Shown: positions 9,182 to 17,164 of the stretch, piece after piece
Numbering within the stretch: position 1 is the stretch's first letter
How the letters are laid out: the number at the start of each line of letters is the position of its first letter
Source of the DNA: CALAED01 sp036555725
GTDB lineage: Bacteria > Actinomycetota > Actinomycetes > Streptosporangiales > Streptosporangiaceae
DNA: 64,000 nucleotides
Direction: 5' to 3'
NCBI GenBank assembly: GCA_036555725.1
Contig: DATBKU010000130.1
Location: forward strand, 124,001 to 188,000
The notes under the pieces: model-generated
What the model was told of the DNA's origin: nothing
Seen by the model: only the letters and a program-made list of their open reading frames with translations
Databases searched by the model: none
Program-made: the position numbers and the translations under genes

Positions 9182-10258
9182 TCAGTCGCCCGCGGGGGCC
9201 GCCGGAGCGGTCGGCGGTGCGGAAAGCCCGGTGGGCGGCGGCGCGGGCCGGTCCGTGCCCTGTGGCTCAAGGTCCGTCGCCGCGATCCGGCGCCGGAACA
9301 CGTAGTAGCTCCACCCCTGGTAGAGCAGAACGAGCGGAAGGAAGACGGCGACGATGATCGTCATGACCTTCAGCGTGTACGACGCGGACGACGCGTTCTC
9401 GATCGTGAGGTCGTAGGCGGCATTGGTGCTGGAGACCATCACCCGGGGATAAAGATCAATGAAGATCGTCACCACGGTGGCGGCCATCGCCACGGTGGTC
9501 ATGGCGAACGCTCGCCCCGCGTGCCCGTCCCTGATCAGCCACGGCACCGCGATGACCGCGAGCACCGCCGCCACCTGGAGCACGACGGCGACAATCCGCC
9601 CGTCGACCGCCACCTGGGTCCACACGGCGAGGATCAACACGGCGAGCGCGGCGACGACGGCGATCCGGCGGGCGGCGCGCTCGGCCCGCTCCCGTACGGC
9701 GTCCTCGGACTTCAGCGCGAGGAAGACGGCCCCGTGCACCGCGCAGAGGAGGACGAGCGTGACCCCCACGTAAAGTCCGTACGGCGTGAGCAGGTCGAGC
9801 AGATCGCCGGTGTACTCCTGCGAGGCGTCGATCGGCACGCCGTACAGCAGATCCCCGAGCGCCACGCCGAGCAGCAGCGGGGCGACCAGGCTGCCGAGCG
9901 TCAGCGTCCAGCTCCACGTGCCGCGCCACCGGGCCCCGGCACGCTTGCCGCGGTACTCGAACGACACGCCTCGGACGATGAGCGCCACGAGCAGCACCAC
10001 CAGCGCCAGGTAGAACCCGGAGAACATCGTGGCGTACCAGATGGGGAAGGCGGCGAACATGCCGGCGCCGGCGACGATCAGCCAGACCTCGTTGCCGTCC
10101 CACAGCGGGCCGATCGTGTTGATCGCCACCCGCCGCTCGGCGTCGGTGCGGCCCACCAGGCGATGGAGCATGCCGACGCCGAAGTCGAAGCCCTCCAACA
10201 CGAAGAAGCCCGTCCACAACGCGGCGATCGCGACGAACCAGAAGATCGCGAGGCCCAT
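9182..10258 (-). CDS. cydB: cytochrome bd ubiquinol/menaquinol oxidase subunit II
   Basis: This is a 358-residue integral membrane protein with about nine helices. The N-terminus (FWFVAIAALWTGFFVLEGFDFGVGML) and the GPLWDGNEVWL motif near residue 50 are diagnostic for CydB. It pairs with CydA in the high-affinity terminal oxidase used at low oxygen. It follows cydA by 35 nt, a spacer holding two CGTCAGTACGT direct repeats (10278-10288 and 10292-10302), and precedes cydD by 5 nt. Confidence 0.93.
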   Translation of the reverse strand: MGLAIFWFVAIAALWTGFFVLEGFDFGVGMLHRLVGRTDAERRVAINTIGPLWDGNEVWLIVAGAGMFAAFPIWYATMFSGFYLALVVLLVALIVRGVSFEYRGKRAGARWRGTWSWTLTLGSLVAPLLLGVALGDLLYGVPIDASQEYTGDLLDLLTPYGLYVGVTLVLLCAVHGAVFLALKSEDAVRERAERAARRIAVVAALAVLILAVWTQVAVDGRIVAVVLQVAAVLAVIAVPWLIRDGHAGRAFAMTTVAMAATVVTIFIDLYPRVMVSSTNAAYDLTIENASSASYTLKVMTIIVAVFLPLVLLYQGWSYYVFRRRIAATDLEPQGTDRPAPPPTGLSAPPTAPAAPAGD

Positions 10259-10293
10259 GGCATCCCCTCCGTACGTCCGTCAGTACGTTTACG

Positions 10294-11679
10294 TCAGTAC
10301 GTCATCGCGGGCTGCTGCCGGCCGTGCTCGTCCGTCGACGGCGCCGGAGCGGGCCGTATGCGCGCATACCGGAACATGAGCATCGCGTCGACGACCCCCA
10401 GCACCACGTACAGCGCGAGGAACACGCTGAGGCCGATCGCGACCGTGGCCGTGCTCACCGACGGCGACACACCGTCCTTCGTCAGCTGCAGGCCCTGCAC
10501 GATCCAGGGCTGCCGGCCGTTCTCGGTGAGCAGCCAGCCGGCGGTGTTCATGAGGAACGGCAGCGGTAGCGACCACACGGCGAGCCGGAGGAACCATTTC
10601 GCCGTCGTCATCTTCTTCCGCCACAGCAGCCAGGCCCCCCACAGCGCCAGCAGGAGCGCCAGCGTCGCGAGATAGGCCATGACGCGCATCGACCAGTACT
10701 GGATGAAGACGTTCGGCACGTAGTCGCCCGGACCGTACTGCTGCTGGTACCTGGCGTTGACCGAGTTGAGCCCCTCAACCTGGCCGTTCCAGGTGCCCGT
10801 CGCGAGCACCGACAGCAGGTGCGGGATCTCGAGGATCTTGTCCGGCGTCTCGTCGCGGGAGCCGCCGCCGATCTGGAAGGCCGAGAACGAGCACGGCTGG
10901 CAGGTGTCCCACTGCGCCTCCGCCGCGGCGATCTTCATCGGCTGGTACTCGTCCTCGATCACGCCGAGGTGGCTGCCGACCATCATGGCCAGCAGCGCCG
11001 TCGGCAGCAGCACGACGGTCGACAGCGTGGCCGTCTTGTGGAACACCTGCGTCTCCGAGCCGCGCCTGAGGTGCCACGCCGACACTGCCAGCATCACCAC
11101 GGCCCCGGTGAGCAGCGAGGCGAGCAGCACGTGGATATAGCCCCAGACGAACACCGGGTTCGTCAGCAGCGCCCAGATGTCCGTCAGCCGCGCCCGGCCC
11201 GATGTCACCGTGGAGCCCACCGGGTGCTGCATCCAGGAGTTGGCGGCCATGATGAACGCCGCCGACAGCACTCCGCCCAGCGCCACCAGCCAGATCGTCG
11301 CCAGGTGGACACGCTTGGACAGCCGCCCCCAGCCGAACACCCACAGCCCGAGAAAGGTCGACTCGAGGAAGAAGGCGGCCAGCCCCTCGATCGCCAGCGG
11401 CGCGCCGAACACGTCGCCGACGTACCGGGAGTACGCCGACCAGGCCATCCCGAACTGGAACTCCTGGACGAGCCCGGTGACGACGCCGATCGCGATGTTG
11501 ATGACCAGCAGCACACCGAAGAACTTGGTGAGCCGCAGATAGGCCTCGTCACCGCGCCGGGTCCACGCGGTCTGCAGCAACGCGACCAGGAAGCTGAGCC
11601 CGATCGTGAGCGGGACGAACAGGAAGTGATAGATGGTCGTCGACGCGAACTGCAGCCGCGCCAGGTCGAGCTGCGACAT
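10294..11679 (-). CDS. cydA: cytochrome bd oxidase subunit I
   Basis: This 461-residue protein carries the haem ligands of the bd oxidase. The N-terminal block LDLARLQFASTTIYHFLFVPLTIGL includes the conserved His of helix I, and the WSAYSRYVGDVFGAPLA and WMQHPVG motifs are family signatures. It oxidises menaquinol and reduces oxygen without proton pumping. It heads the gene order cydA-cydB-cydD-cydC. It lies only 21 nt after a small membrane-protein gene, so the promoter may be upstream of that gene. I found no obvious Rex-type operator nearby. Confidence 0.94.
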   Translation of the reverse strand: MSQLDLARLQFASTTIYHFLFVPLTIGLSFLVALLQTAWTRRGDEAYLRLTKFFGVLLVINIAIGVVTGLVQEFQFGMAWSAYSRYVGDVFGAPLAIEGLAAFFLESTFLGLWVFGWGRLSKRVHLATIWLVALGGVLSAAFIMAANSWMQHPVGSTVTSGRARLTDIWALLTNPVFVWGYIHVLLASLLTGAVVMLAVSAWHLRRGSETQVFHKTATLSTVVLLPTALLAMMVGSHLGVIEDEYQPMKIAAAEAQWDTCQPCSFSAFQIGGGSRDETPDKILEIPHLLSVLATGTWNGQVEGLNSVNARYQQQYGPGDYVPNVFIQYWSMRVMAYLATLALLLALWGAWLLWRKKMTTAKWFLRLAVWSLPLPFLMNTAGWLLTENGRQPWIVQGLQLTKDGVSPSVSTATVAIGLSVFLALYVVLGVVDAMLMFRYARIRPAPAPSTDEHGRQQPAMTY

Positions 11680-11700
11680 GGCGGTCAGCCGTCCTCAGCG

Positions 11701-11982
11701 TCACCCGGTAGGGGCGTGCTGTCTGGTCGTGCCGTTGTTCTGCCAGGCGCCGACGCCCGCCGCGGCGGCCGACTTGGCCTGCACCCACTTTGCCTTGGCG
11801 AGCTCACGCGGCGGCACCTCCATCTGCTGGACCCGCCGCCGGACCGCCGCCACCAGCGTCGAGCCCGCCAGGACGACCCCGGCCATGCCGACTACGCCGC
11901 CGAGTCCGATCAGCACTCCGCCGACTACCAGCGACCTCGTGTTGATTTGGCGCTCGCTCGCGGATCCCTGACTGTTCGTCAT
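11701..11982 (-). CDS. small single-pass membrane protein, unknown function
   Basis: This 93-residue protein has one glycine/valine-rich membrane segment (about residues 18-40, VVGGVLIGLGGVVGMAGVVLA) followed by a basic, charged tail. I recognise no family. The ATG at 11982 follows AAAGGGGATGG, a good ribosome-binding site; frames further upstream lack one. It ends 21 nt before cydA on the same strand, so co-transcription with the oxidase operon is plausible. Confidence 0.6.
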   Translation of the reverse strand: MTNSQGSASERQINTRSLVVGGVLIGLGGVVGMAGVVLAGSTLVAAVRRRVQQMEVPPRELAKAKWVQAKSAAAAGVGAWQNNGTTRQHAPTG

Positions 11983-12060
11983 CGCACCATCCCCTTTGGC
12001 CGCGAGGGTGGCCCAACCACCGCTCTCCGCTGATGCCAATCTCGCCGTACGGCTCGTAGC

Positions 12061-12088
12061 GGCCATCACCCCTCCAGGGTGATTGGCC
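12061..12088 (-). terminator. hairpin downstream of the GlsB/YeaQ gene
   Basis: ATCACCC (12065-12071) and GGGTGAT (12077-12083) pair over a 5-nt loop, extended by GGCC arms with a one-base bulge. It lies about 30 nt past the stop of the upstream minus-strand gene. There is no U-tract. Confidence 0.5.
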
Positions 12089-12118
12089 GAGCTTCGGCTG
12101 CGGGTATGTGCCTTGGGT

Positions 12119-12403
12119 CTAGCCGGGGCGGTGCGAGGTGCGCCGCATGATCCACGAGAAGATCACTACGACGACGATTGTCCCGATGAGCGCGCTCAGC
12201 ACGCCGCCCCAATCGAAGATGTCACGGTCACCAATGCCGAGGCCGATCGTGAAGATGAGATATCCCAGCAGCGCTCCGACCAGGCCGAGGCCGATCGAAA
12301 CGAGCCAGGAGAGCGGCCCGCTCATCTGGCGGAACGCATCGTTGGGAATGAGCAGCCGGGCCACCGCCCCGCAGAACAAGCCGAGCAGGATTGCTCCGAT
12401 CAT
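12119..12403 (-). CDS. GlsB/YeaQ/YmgE family stress-response membrane protein
   Basis: This 94-residue protein has three hydrophobic segments. Its start, MIGAILLGLFCGAVARLLIP, is characteristic of the transglycosylase-associated (YeaQ/YmgE/GlsB) family of small stress-induced envelope proteins. Their biochemical role is not established. The ATG at 12403 is chosen because GGGGAG lies 5 nt upstream. It is followed by a hairpin and probably forms its own transcription unit. Confidence 0.8.
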   Translation of the reverse strand: MIGAILLGLFCGAVARLLIPNDAFRQMSGPLSWLVSIGLGLVGALLGYLIFTIGLGIGDRDIFDWGGVLSALIGTIVVVVIFSWIMRRTSHRPG

Positions 12404-12468
12404 GATTACTCCCCAGTTTGATCGGGCAAGTGCCATCACTGTACGACCAGCGGCCTTCTTGTTCCACG

Positions 12469-12508
12469 GACCGGCCTGACCCCTATCGGCCTTACCCCCC
12501 GGCCGGTC
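12469..12508 (-). terminator. possible terminator hairpin after the methyltransferase gene
   Basis: GACCGGCC (12469-12476) can pair with GGCCGGTC (12501-12508) across a 24-nt loop. It is about 80 nt past the stop of the methyltransferase. The loop is long and there is no T-run, so the call is weak. I see nothing else in 12404-12587. Confidence 0.3.
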
Positions 12509-12587
12509 GATGGCCTCCTCCGGGTGGCTCGACTTGGGCCAGGCTCAGCTCCTCCTCGCCCTCGGCTTCGAGCTGGGCTCGATGTCG

Positions 12588-13400
12588 TTATCGCCGGTCC
12601 AAGGGTTCATCTTCGCTCCATGTGCGGTTGGGGAATGTGTGGCACGTCGGGCGGCGGACGGCGTGGATCAGCCGCATGGAGATCTGTCCGGAGGCGAGGA
12701 GCCGGGTGAAGCGCTCGTTTTGGCGGGCCGCCAGCTCATATGCGGGGTCGGCCCGGTGCCGGGCGGCGACGATCGTGGCGACCTGTTCGATGCGTTGGGA
12801 CCAGGACAGCGGCAGGTCGTCGGATCGATCGATCTGTTCGAGCAGCTCGAATCCCGTGCCGGCGAGCAGCGCGCGGAGTTCTTGCCGGGTGGGGAAGTGG
12901 TTGCCGGCCGGCGCCCGCAGGACGTGCGGGGTTCGCGCGACGGCCACCAGCAGCCCCAGGGAGGAGCCGGGCGTTAGAACACGGTGGATCTCGCTGAGGA
13001 GCGCGGCCTTGTCCTGGACGGTGCACAACACCCCCAGGCACCAGGCGGCGTCGACCGACCCGGTGCGGAGCGGAATCCGCCGGCCGTCGGCTGCGATGAC
13101 CGGCAGTCCGAACAGCCGGGTGGCGGCCCGGCACGCGGTCAGCATCGGTTCCAGCAGGATCGGCCGGACTCCGAAGCGCTCGGCCGCCCAGGCCGCCGGG
13201 CCGCCGGCTCCGGCGCCCACGTCCAGCAGCCTGGTCCCGGCCGACAGCTCGCACGCCTCGGCCAGCCAGGCCAGTGCGGCTGGGCTGGCGCTACCGCGGC
13301 AGGCGGCGGGGATCGCGTGCCGTTCCCCGAGCTGCTCGACGGCGTCGGCGGTCCAGCCGGCGACATCGTCGAACTCGGCGACCATCGCCAATGCGTTCAT
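12588..13400 (-). CDS. class I SAM-dependent methyltransferase
   Basis: This is a 270-residue protein. The SAM-binding motif I reads LLDVGAGAGGPAAWAA (about residue 55); an acidic residue for the SAM ribose (ILLEPM) and motif IV-like VDAAWCLGVLCTV follow. The fold fits small-molecule methyltransferases; the substrate is unknown. The ATG at 13400 is chosen because AGGAG lies just upstream, giving the usual family length. It stands alone between a hairpin-rich leader and a membrane-protein gene. Confidence 0.75.
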   Translation of the reverse strand: MNALAMVAEFDDVAGWTADAVEQLGERHAIPAACRGSASPAALAWLAEACELSAGTRLLDVGAGAGGPAAWAAERFGVRPILLEPMLTACRAATRLFGLPVIAADGRRIPLRTGSVDAAWCLGVLCTVQDKAALLSEIHRVLTPGSSLGLLVAVARTPHVLRAPAGNHFPTRQELRALLAGTGFELLEQIDRSDDLPLSWSQRIEQVATIVAARHRADPAYELAARQNERFTRLLASGQISMRLIHAVRRPTCHTFPNRTWSEDEPLDRR

Positions 13401-13425
13401 GGCAGAACTCCTGTCCGGTGCGCGG

Positions 13426-13483
13426 CGGGGCGTGCTACCTGCGTGCCCCGGTCCGGCCCGGCCAGTCGCGGTACCTGACTGGT
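13426..13483 (-). promoter_or_regulatory. two inverted repeats in the methyltransferase leader
   Basis: CGGGGC (13426-13431) pairs with GCCCCG (13445-13450). GCCAGTC (13461-13467) pairs with GACTGGT (13477-13483). Both lie 25-85 nt upstream of the methyltransferase ATG, so they could be an operator or attenuating RNA structure. No other feature is visible between 13401 and 13656. Confidence 0.3.
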
Positions 13484-13656
13484 CGGCAGCGCAGGCCGGG
13501 AAACCACCCGCTGGAGGTCGTCCGCCGGAGCGCCGTAGCATGGGCCGTCGGTGCCGTTGGGGTTGGCCACGCAGAGTTAGCCTTCGCCGATGCCGCCGCC
13601 AGTGCATTGGCCGGCCCCGGGAGTGGCACATCGTCGAGCCGTGAGCTGTTTGTTGG

Positions 13657-13688
13657 TGAGCGCCCCGGAACGCGTTGCGGGGCGCTCA
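13657..13688 (-). terminator. terminator hairpin after the SRPBCC gene
   Basis: TGAGCGCCCC (13657-13666) and GGGGCGCTCA (13679-13688) form a perfect 10-bp stem with a 12-nt loop. It begins 14 nt past the stop of the SRPBCC gene. Confidence 0.7.
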
Positions 13689-13701
13689 TCTCATTGGTCT
13701 C

Positions 13702-14604
13702 TCATTGGTCGATGGCCAGCATGCCCTCGGGGAGACCGGCGATCTCGACCTGGCGCCAGATCGAGCGCCGGCCCGGCAGCTCGTGGTAGCGCCGCAGCCC
13801 GGCGATACCGCCCAGCCAGCCGGCCCAGCCCGGGTACGGCGGGTTGGCGGGGTCGAATCCGCTGTGCACCGTGGTGAGCCGGGTCTTGCCGTCCGAGCCT
13901 TCCAGCTCCCAGCTGGTGGTCTCGTTGTCGGCGAACAGCAGCGTCGCCTTGCGGCCCCGTTCGAACTCGACGAACTTGGCCCCGCCCGGGTCGAGCTCGA
14001 AACCGCCCATCGCGAAGCGGCCGCCCACATAGGGCTCGATGTCCACGTTGGCGCCGAACCACTTGCGGAACACCTCCGGCTGGATCATCGAGTCGAACAC
14101 CTCGTCCGGTGCCGCGTCGATGACGACCGTCGCGTGCAGCTCGCTCGACGTGAAGTCGCACTTCGGGGTCGGCTTACGGCCGGCCAGATAGTCGGCTAGG
14201 TTGGCGATCGCCAGGGACCAGAACGTCTGCAGCGCGCCACGGGCACCGGCCTTGTCGGCCAGGACGTCTTCGAAGCTGGGCAGGTTGCTCTGGCTGAGCG
14301 TGACCAGCGTGCCGTCTTCGTCATCGGCCAGCTCGAACTGCGCCATGGTCTCCACGCCGTCGAGGGTCCAGGCGAACCGGATGGTGCGCTCGTCCACGTG
14401 CAGCACGCGCTGGTGCGGCTCGGCGCCATCGGGCGTGAAGCGGCCCCAGAACTCGTACTTGCCGGGCAGGTCGACGTCGGCGTGCTCGGCCAGCCAGACA
14501 CGCAGCGCGGCCGGGTCGGTCAGCGCCTCGTACACGACCTTCATCGGGGCCGGAACCACCGCGCGTAGGCGCAGGTCAGGCTCGGTCATGTCAGGTTCGG
14601 TCAT
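13702..14604 (-). CDS. two-domain SRPBCC (AHSA1-like) protein
   Basis: This 300-residue protein is made of two tandem START/Bet v1-like AHSA1 domains, roughly residues 8-150 and 165-295. Each has the pattern of an APxxVxxAxxxPxxLxxW-type helix and a FxxxPG..xxF sheet (for example VIDAAPDEVFDSMIQPEVFRKWFG in the second). Such proteins bind hydrophobic ligands; the ligand is unknown. The gene overlaps the end of the ArsR-family regulator by 14 nt if the ATG at 14604 is used; an alternative ATG at 14589 starts just after the stop. ArsR-AHSA1 pairs are a common arrangement, so the regulator probably controls it. Confidence 0.75.
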   Translation of the reverse strand: MTEPDMTEPDLRLRAVVPAPMKVVYEALTDPAALRVWLAEHADVDLPGKYEFWGRFTPDGAEPHQRVLHVDERTIRFAWTLDGVETMAQFELADDEDGTLVTLSQSNLPSFEDVLADKAGARGALQTFWSLAIANLADYLAGRKPTPKCDFTSSELHATVVIDAAPDEVFDSMIQPEVFRKWFGANVDIEPYVGGRFAMGGFELDPGGAKFVEFERGRKATLLFADNETTSWELEGSDGKTRLTTVHSGFDPANPPYPGWAGWLGGIAGLRRYHELPGRRSIWRQVEIAGLPEGMLAIDQ

Positions 14605-15154
14605 CGGGATTTCCCTTCGGATAGCAGGCGACGGCCAGGCGAAACGCGTCGCCTTCGGCACCGCCGTAACGGGTGAAGAGGTCTTGCAGCGTCTGCTGCA
14701 ATTCCTCGAGAAACGCCTTGCGCTGCTCCGGGCGCACCCGGATGTCCCCGGACACGCCGATCGACGGCAGGTCCGGCCGGGTGCGGTCGAGCGCGGCGAC
14801 GTCCGCCTGCACGTCCTCCATCAGGTCGAGCAGGTAGCCCAGGCTGAGTCGGTCGCGAGTCTGGCGCAGCCCGATTCGGCCCACCAAGGCCGGGGACAGC
14901 CAGTAGGACCGGCCGGCCGCTTGGTAGATCCCCTCGTGGATCCCGCGCACCCGGCGCTCGGCCACCTGGCGCACCAGGCCGGCCTCCAGCAGGCGCTTCA
15001 CGTGGTAGTAGACCCGCTGCGGGGTCTGGTCGAGCTCGACCGCCACCTCGGTGCACGACCGGGGCTCGGCGAGCTGCCGCAGCACTTCGATCCGCTGCGG
15101 CTTGAGCAGGGCCTCAGCCTGCTCGATCTGGTCGAGGTAGACGACGTCTCTCAT
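14591..15154 (-). CDS. ArsR-family helix-turn-helix transcriptional regulator
   Basis: This is a 187-residue protein. Residues 10-75 form a winged helix (ALLKPQRIEVLRQLAEPRSCTEVAVEL, then RVYYHVKRLLEAGLVRQV), which fits ArsR/HTH_20-type dimeric repressors. No metal-binding Cys cluster is visible, so it is probably not a metal sensor. It is translationally coupled to the SRPBCC gene behind it. A perfect TTTACGTAAA palindrome 14 nt upstream of its start is a candidate autoregulatory site. Confidence 0.8.
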   Translation of the reverse strand: MRDVVYLDQIEQAEALLKPQRIEVLRQLAEPRSCTEVAVELDQTPQRVYYHVKRLLEAGLVRQVAERRVRGIHEGIYQAAGRSYWLSPALVGRIGLRQTRDRLSLGYLLDLMEDVQADVAALDRTRPDLPSIGVSGDIRVRPEQRKAFLEELQQTLQDLFTRYGGAEGDAFRLAVACYPKGNPDDRT

Positions 15155-15168
15155 GACGAAAATCAGTC

Positions 15169-15178
15169 TTTACGTAAA
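15169..15178. promoter_or_regulatory. TTTACGTAAA palindrome upstream of the ArsR regulator
   Basis: This perfect 10-bp palindrome sits in an unusually AT-rich patch (15155-15195), 14 nt from the regulator start. It is a plausible ArsR operator overlapping the promoter. Function is inferred from position only. Confidence 0.45.
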
Positions 15179-15194
15179 AAAATTATTTGTCAAT

Positions 15195-15800
15195 GGGTTC
15201 CTGGCAGGAATGTGCGTTCCCTCAGAGCGTGCTGAGAAGCGGTCATAGTTCGTCGGGCCAGTGCCGGCGTTGTTGCTGTGTGGTGGGTTCGCCTCGGGCG
15301 ATGCCGCTGGTCATGGCTTCGGGAGTTGGGACGGCTCCCGGCAGGTCAACCTGCCCGACGAACGCGTTGGTTTCGCGGCGGTACGGGCGGCACCTTCCGC
15401 GTCTCTTAGGACGGGCCGGGAGAAGGTGCCGCCGCTGCGCCTTCGACGGTGATACCGATGTGTCGCCTAGCCCCAGAACGCCAGGGCTTGGTTGCCGAGT
15501 GCCGCTTGGCCTGCCGTATTGGCGTGGCAGCCGTCGGAAACGACTTGGCTGTTGGTGAGGTGGAACTGCCCGGGGTAGGTGACGTTTTGTGCCGGGTCGG
15601 CGGCCGCCTGCCTGGCAAGGCTGTCGGTCAGCTGCGGACGCGAGGCAGGCCGCGGCCGCCCAGGCCCGGGCCGCCTTCGGCGGAACGGTCGCACCGATCC
15701 TCCACCTCACCCTCGACGGCACGAACCACCGTCGCAGACCAAAGTTGGGCACTCTCTTGACGGTGGTCAAGAAGATGCCGAACATCTAGGGCGAACCGGC
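15195..15800. other. gene-poor stretch with decayed coding sequence
   Basis: Apart from the SGNH hydrolase remnant I see no intact gene here. Frames are open by GC bias only, have no ribosome-binding sites and resemble no family. It probably represents degenerated sequence between the ArsR unit and the secreted hydrolase. Confidence 0.5.
15467..15600 (-). pseudogene. C-terminal remnant of an SGNH/GDSL-type hydrolase
   Basis: A minus-strand frame ends with a stretch containing DGCHANTAGQAALG, the Asp-x-x-His catalytic block near the C-terminus of SGNH/GDSL esterases of the sialate/rhamnogalacturonan O-acetylesterase type. It continues LAFWG to the stop. Upstream in the same frame there is no block I nucleophile (GDS) and no start, so most of the gene is missing. 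It is a decayed relic. Confidence 0.5.
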
Positions 15801-15816
15801 CTGTGAGGAGGCAGCC

Positions 15817-17160
15817 GTGATTCGGACCTGGAAGGCGCTGGCGGCAGCTGCCGTACTGACGACGTCGCTCTCGATCACCCCGGCGACGTCGGCGGATGCG
15901 GCAAGCGGGCATTTCACCGGGACGCTCGCCGATGGTTCCACGTGGCTGGCGGACGTGCCCGCGCAATGGAACGGCACCTTGTTGCTCTACAGCCATGGCT
16001 TCGGCCCGCTCACCGCCCAGGACGCACCCAGCCCCGCCGTGGGCGCGGCGCTGTTGGCCCGGGGATACGCGCTGGCCGGTTCGTCGTACGCGCCGGGCTC
16101 GCTGTGGGCGCTGGGCAGCGCCGTCGACGACCAACTCGGCACGGCCGAGGCGGTACGCGGCATCATCGGGCGGCCGCGCCACACGATCGCCTTCGGCACT
16201 TCGATGGGCGGCCTGATCAGCGCCCTGCTCGGCGAGACCGGCCGGGTCGACGGCGCGCTCACTACCTGCGGCATCGTGGCAGGGGGAGCGGACCTCAACA
16301 ACTACCAGCTGGACGCGGAGTACGCGCTGACCGCGCTGCTGGCCCCCGGCGAGGCCATCCGGCTCACCGGCTACGCCACACCGGACGCGGCCAACGCGAC
16401 GGGCGCGCGGCTGACCCAACTCCTGCGAGACGCCCAGGCCACCCCGGCCGGACGGGCGCGGATCGCGTTCGCCGCCGCCCTGTTCAACCAGTCGGCGTGG
16501 TATCCGGGATCGACCAAACCCGCGCCGGGGGACTTCGCCGAGCAGGAGGCGCAGCAGTTCGAGTGGCTCACCACCGGCAACGTCGTGAACTTCGTCGTCG
16601 GCGGACGCTACTGGATCGAGCTGGCGGCCGGCGGGGACAGCGGCTGGACCGCCGGTGTCGACTTCGCGCGTCTGCTGCGCACGTCGTCGCACCTGCCCCA
16701 GGTGCGGGCGCTGTACCGGTCTGCGGGTCTCGACATGCGCGCCGACCTCATGGCTCTTACCCGGGACGCCGGCATCAAGGCGGACCGGTCGGCGCTGGCC
16801 TGGATGCTGCGCACCTCGACGCCGACCGGGCGGCTGCGCGCACCGGAACTCGACGTCCACACCGTCTCCGACCAGCTCGTACCGGTCGAGCAGGAAAACC
16901 AGTACGCGCGGAGGGTGGCCGCGGCGGGCCGGTCGGCGCTGCTCCGCCAGGCCTATGTCGACCGTGCCGGGCACTGCAACTTCACCACGGGGGAGTTGGT
17001 TGCGGCGACGGACGCGATCCGACAGCGCGTGGCCACCGGCCGCTGGGGCGCCGTGGCGACACCGGCAGGCCTGAACCGCGCGGCCGCGGCGCTCGGCCTG
17101 GGCGACGCCGCGTACGTTCCGTACCGCCCGCCGGCCCTGGTCACCCAGCCCGTACGGTAG
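15817..17160 (+). CDS. secreted alpha/beta hydrolase
   Basis: This is a 447-residue protein. An N-terminal signal peptide (Arg/Lys, then AAAAVLTTSLSI, cleavage near TSADAA) directs export. The GTSMGG nucleophile elbow near residue 130 and a late DRAGHCNF His block fit an alpha/beta-hydrolase serine hydrolase. The substrate is unknown; relatives include extracellular esterases and peptidases. The GTG at 15817 is supported by GAGGAGG 6 nt upstream. The PaaX-family gene starts 5 nt after its stop, so the two are probably co-transcribed. Confidence 0.7.
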   Translation: MIRTWKALAAAAVLTTSLSITPATSADAASGHFTGTLADGSTWLADVPAQWNGTLLLYSHGFGPLTAQDAPSPAVGAALLARGYALAGSSYAPGSLWALGSAVDDQLGTAEAVRGIIGRPRHTIAFGTSMGGLISALLGETGRVDGALTTCGIVAGGADLNNYQLDAEYALTALLAPGEAIRLTGYATPDAANATGARLTQLLRDAQATPAGRARIAFAAALFNQSAWYPGSTKPAPGDFAEQEAQQFEWLTTGNVVNFVVGGRYWIELAAGGDSGWTAGVDFARLLRTSSHLPQVRALYRSAGLDMRADLMALTRDAGIKADRSALAWMLRTSTPTGRLRAPELDVHTVSDQLVPVEQENQYARRVAAAGRSALLRQAYVDRAGHCNFTTGELVAATDAIRQRVATGRWGAVATPAGLNRAAAALGLGDAAYVPYRPPALVTQPVR

Positions 17161-17164
17161 CCGA

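Noticed and set aside
10259..10302. CGTCAGTACGT direct repeats between cydA and cydB as an operator
   Set aside because: They overlap the cydA stop inside an operon. A repeat of the common CGTACG-type word is expected in this genome, so I give it no function.
11983..12118. Rex-type redox operator for the cytochrome bd operon
   Set aside because: I looked for a TTGTG-N6-CACAA-like dyad upstream of cydA and the small gene before it and found none.
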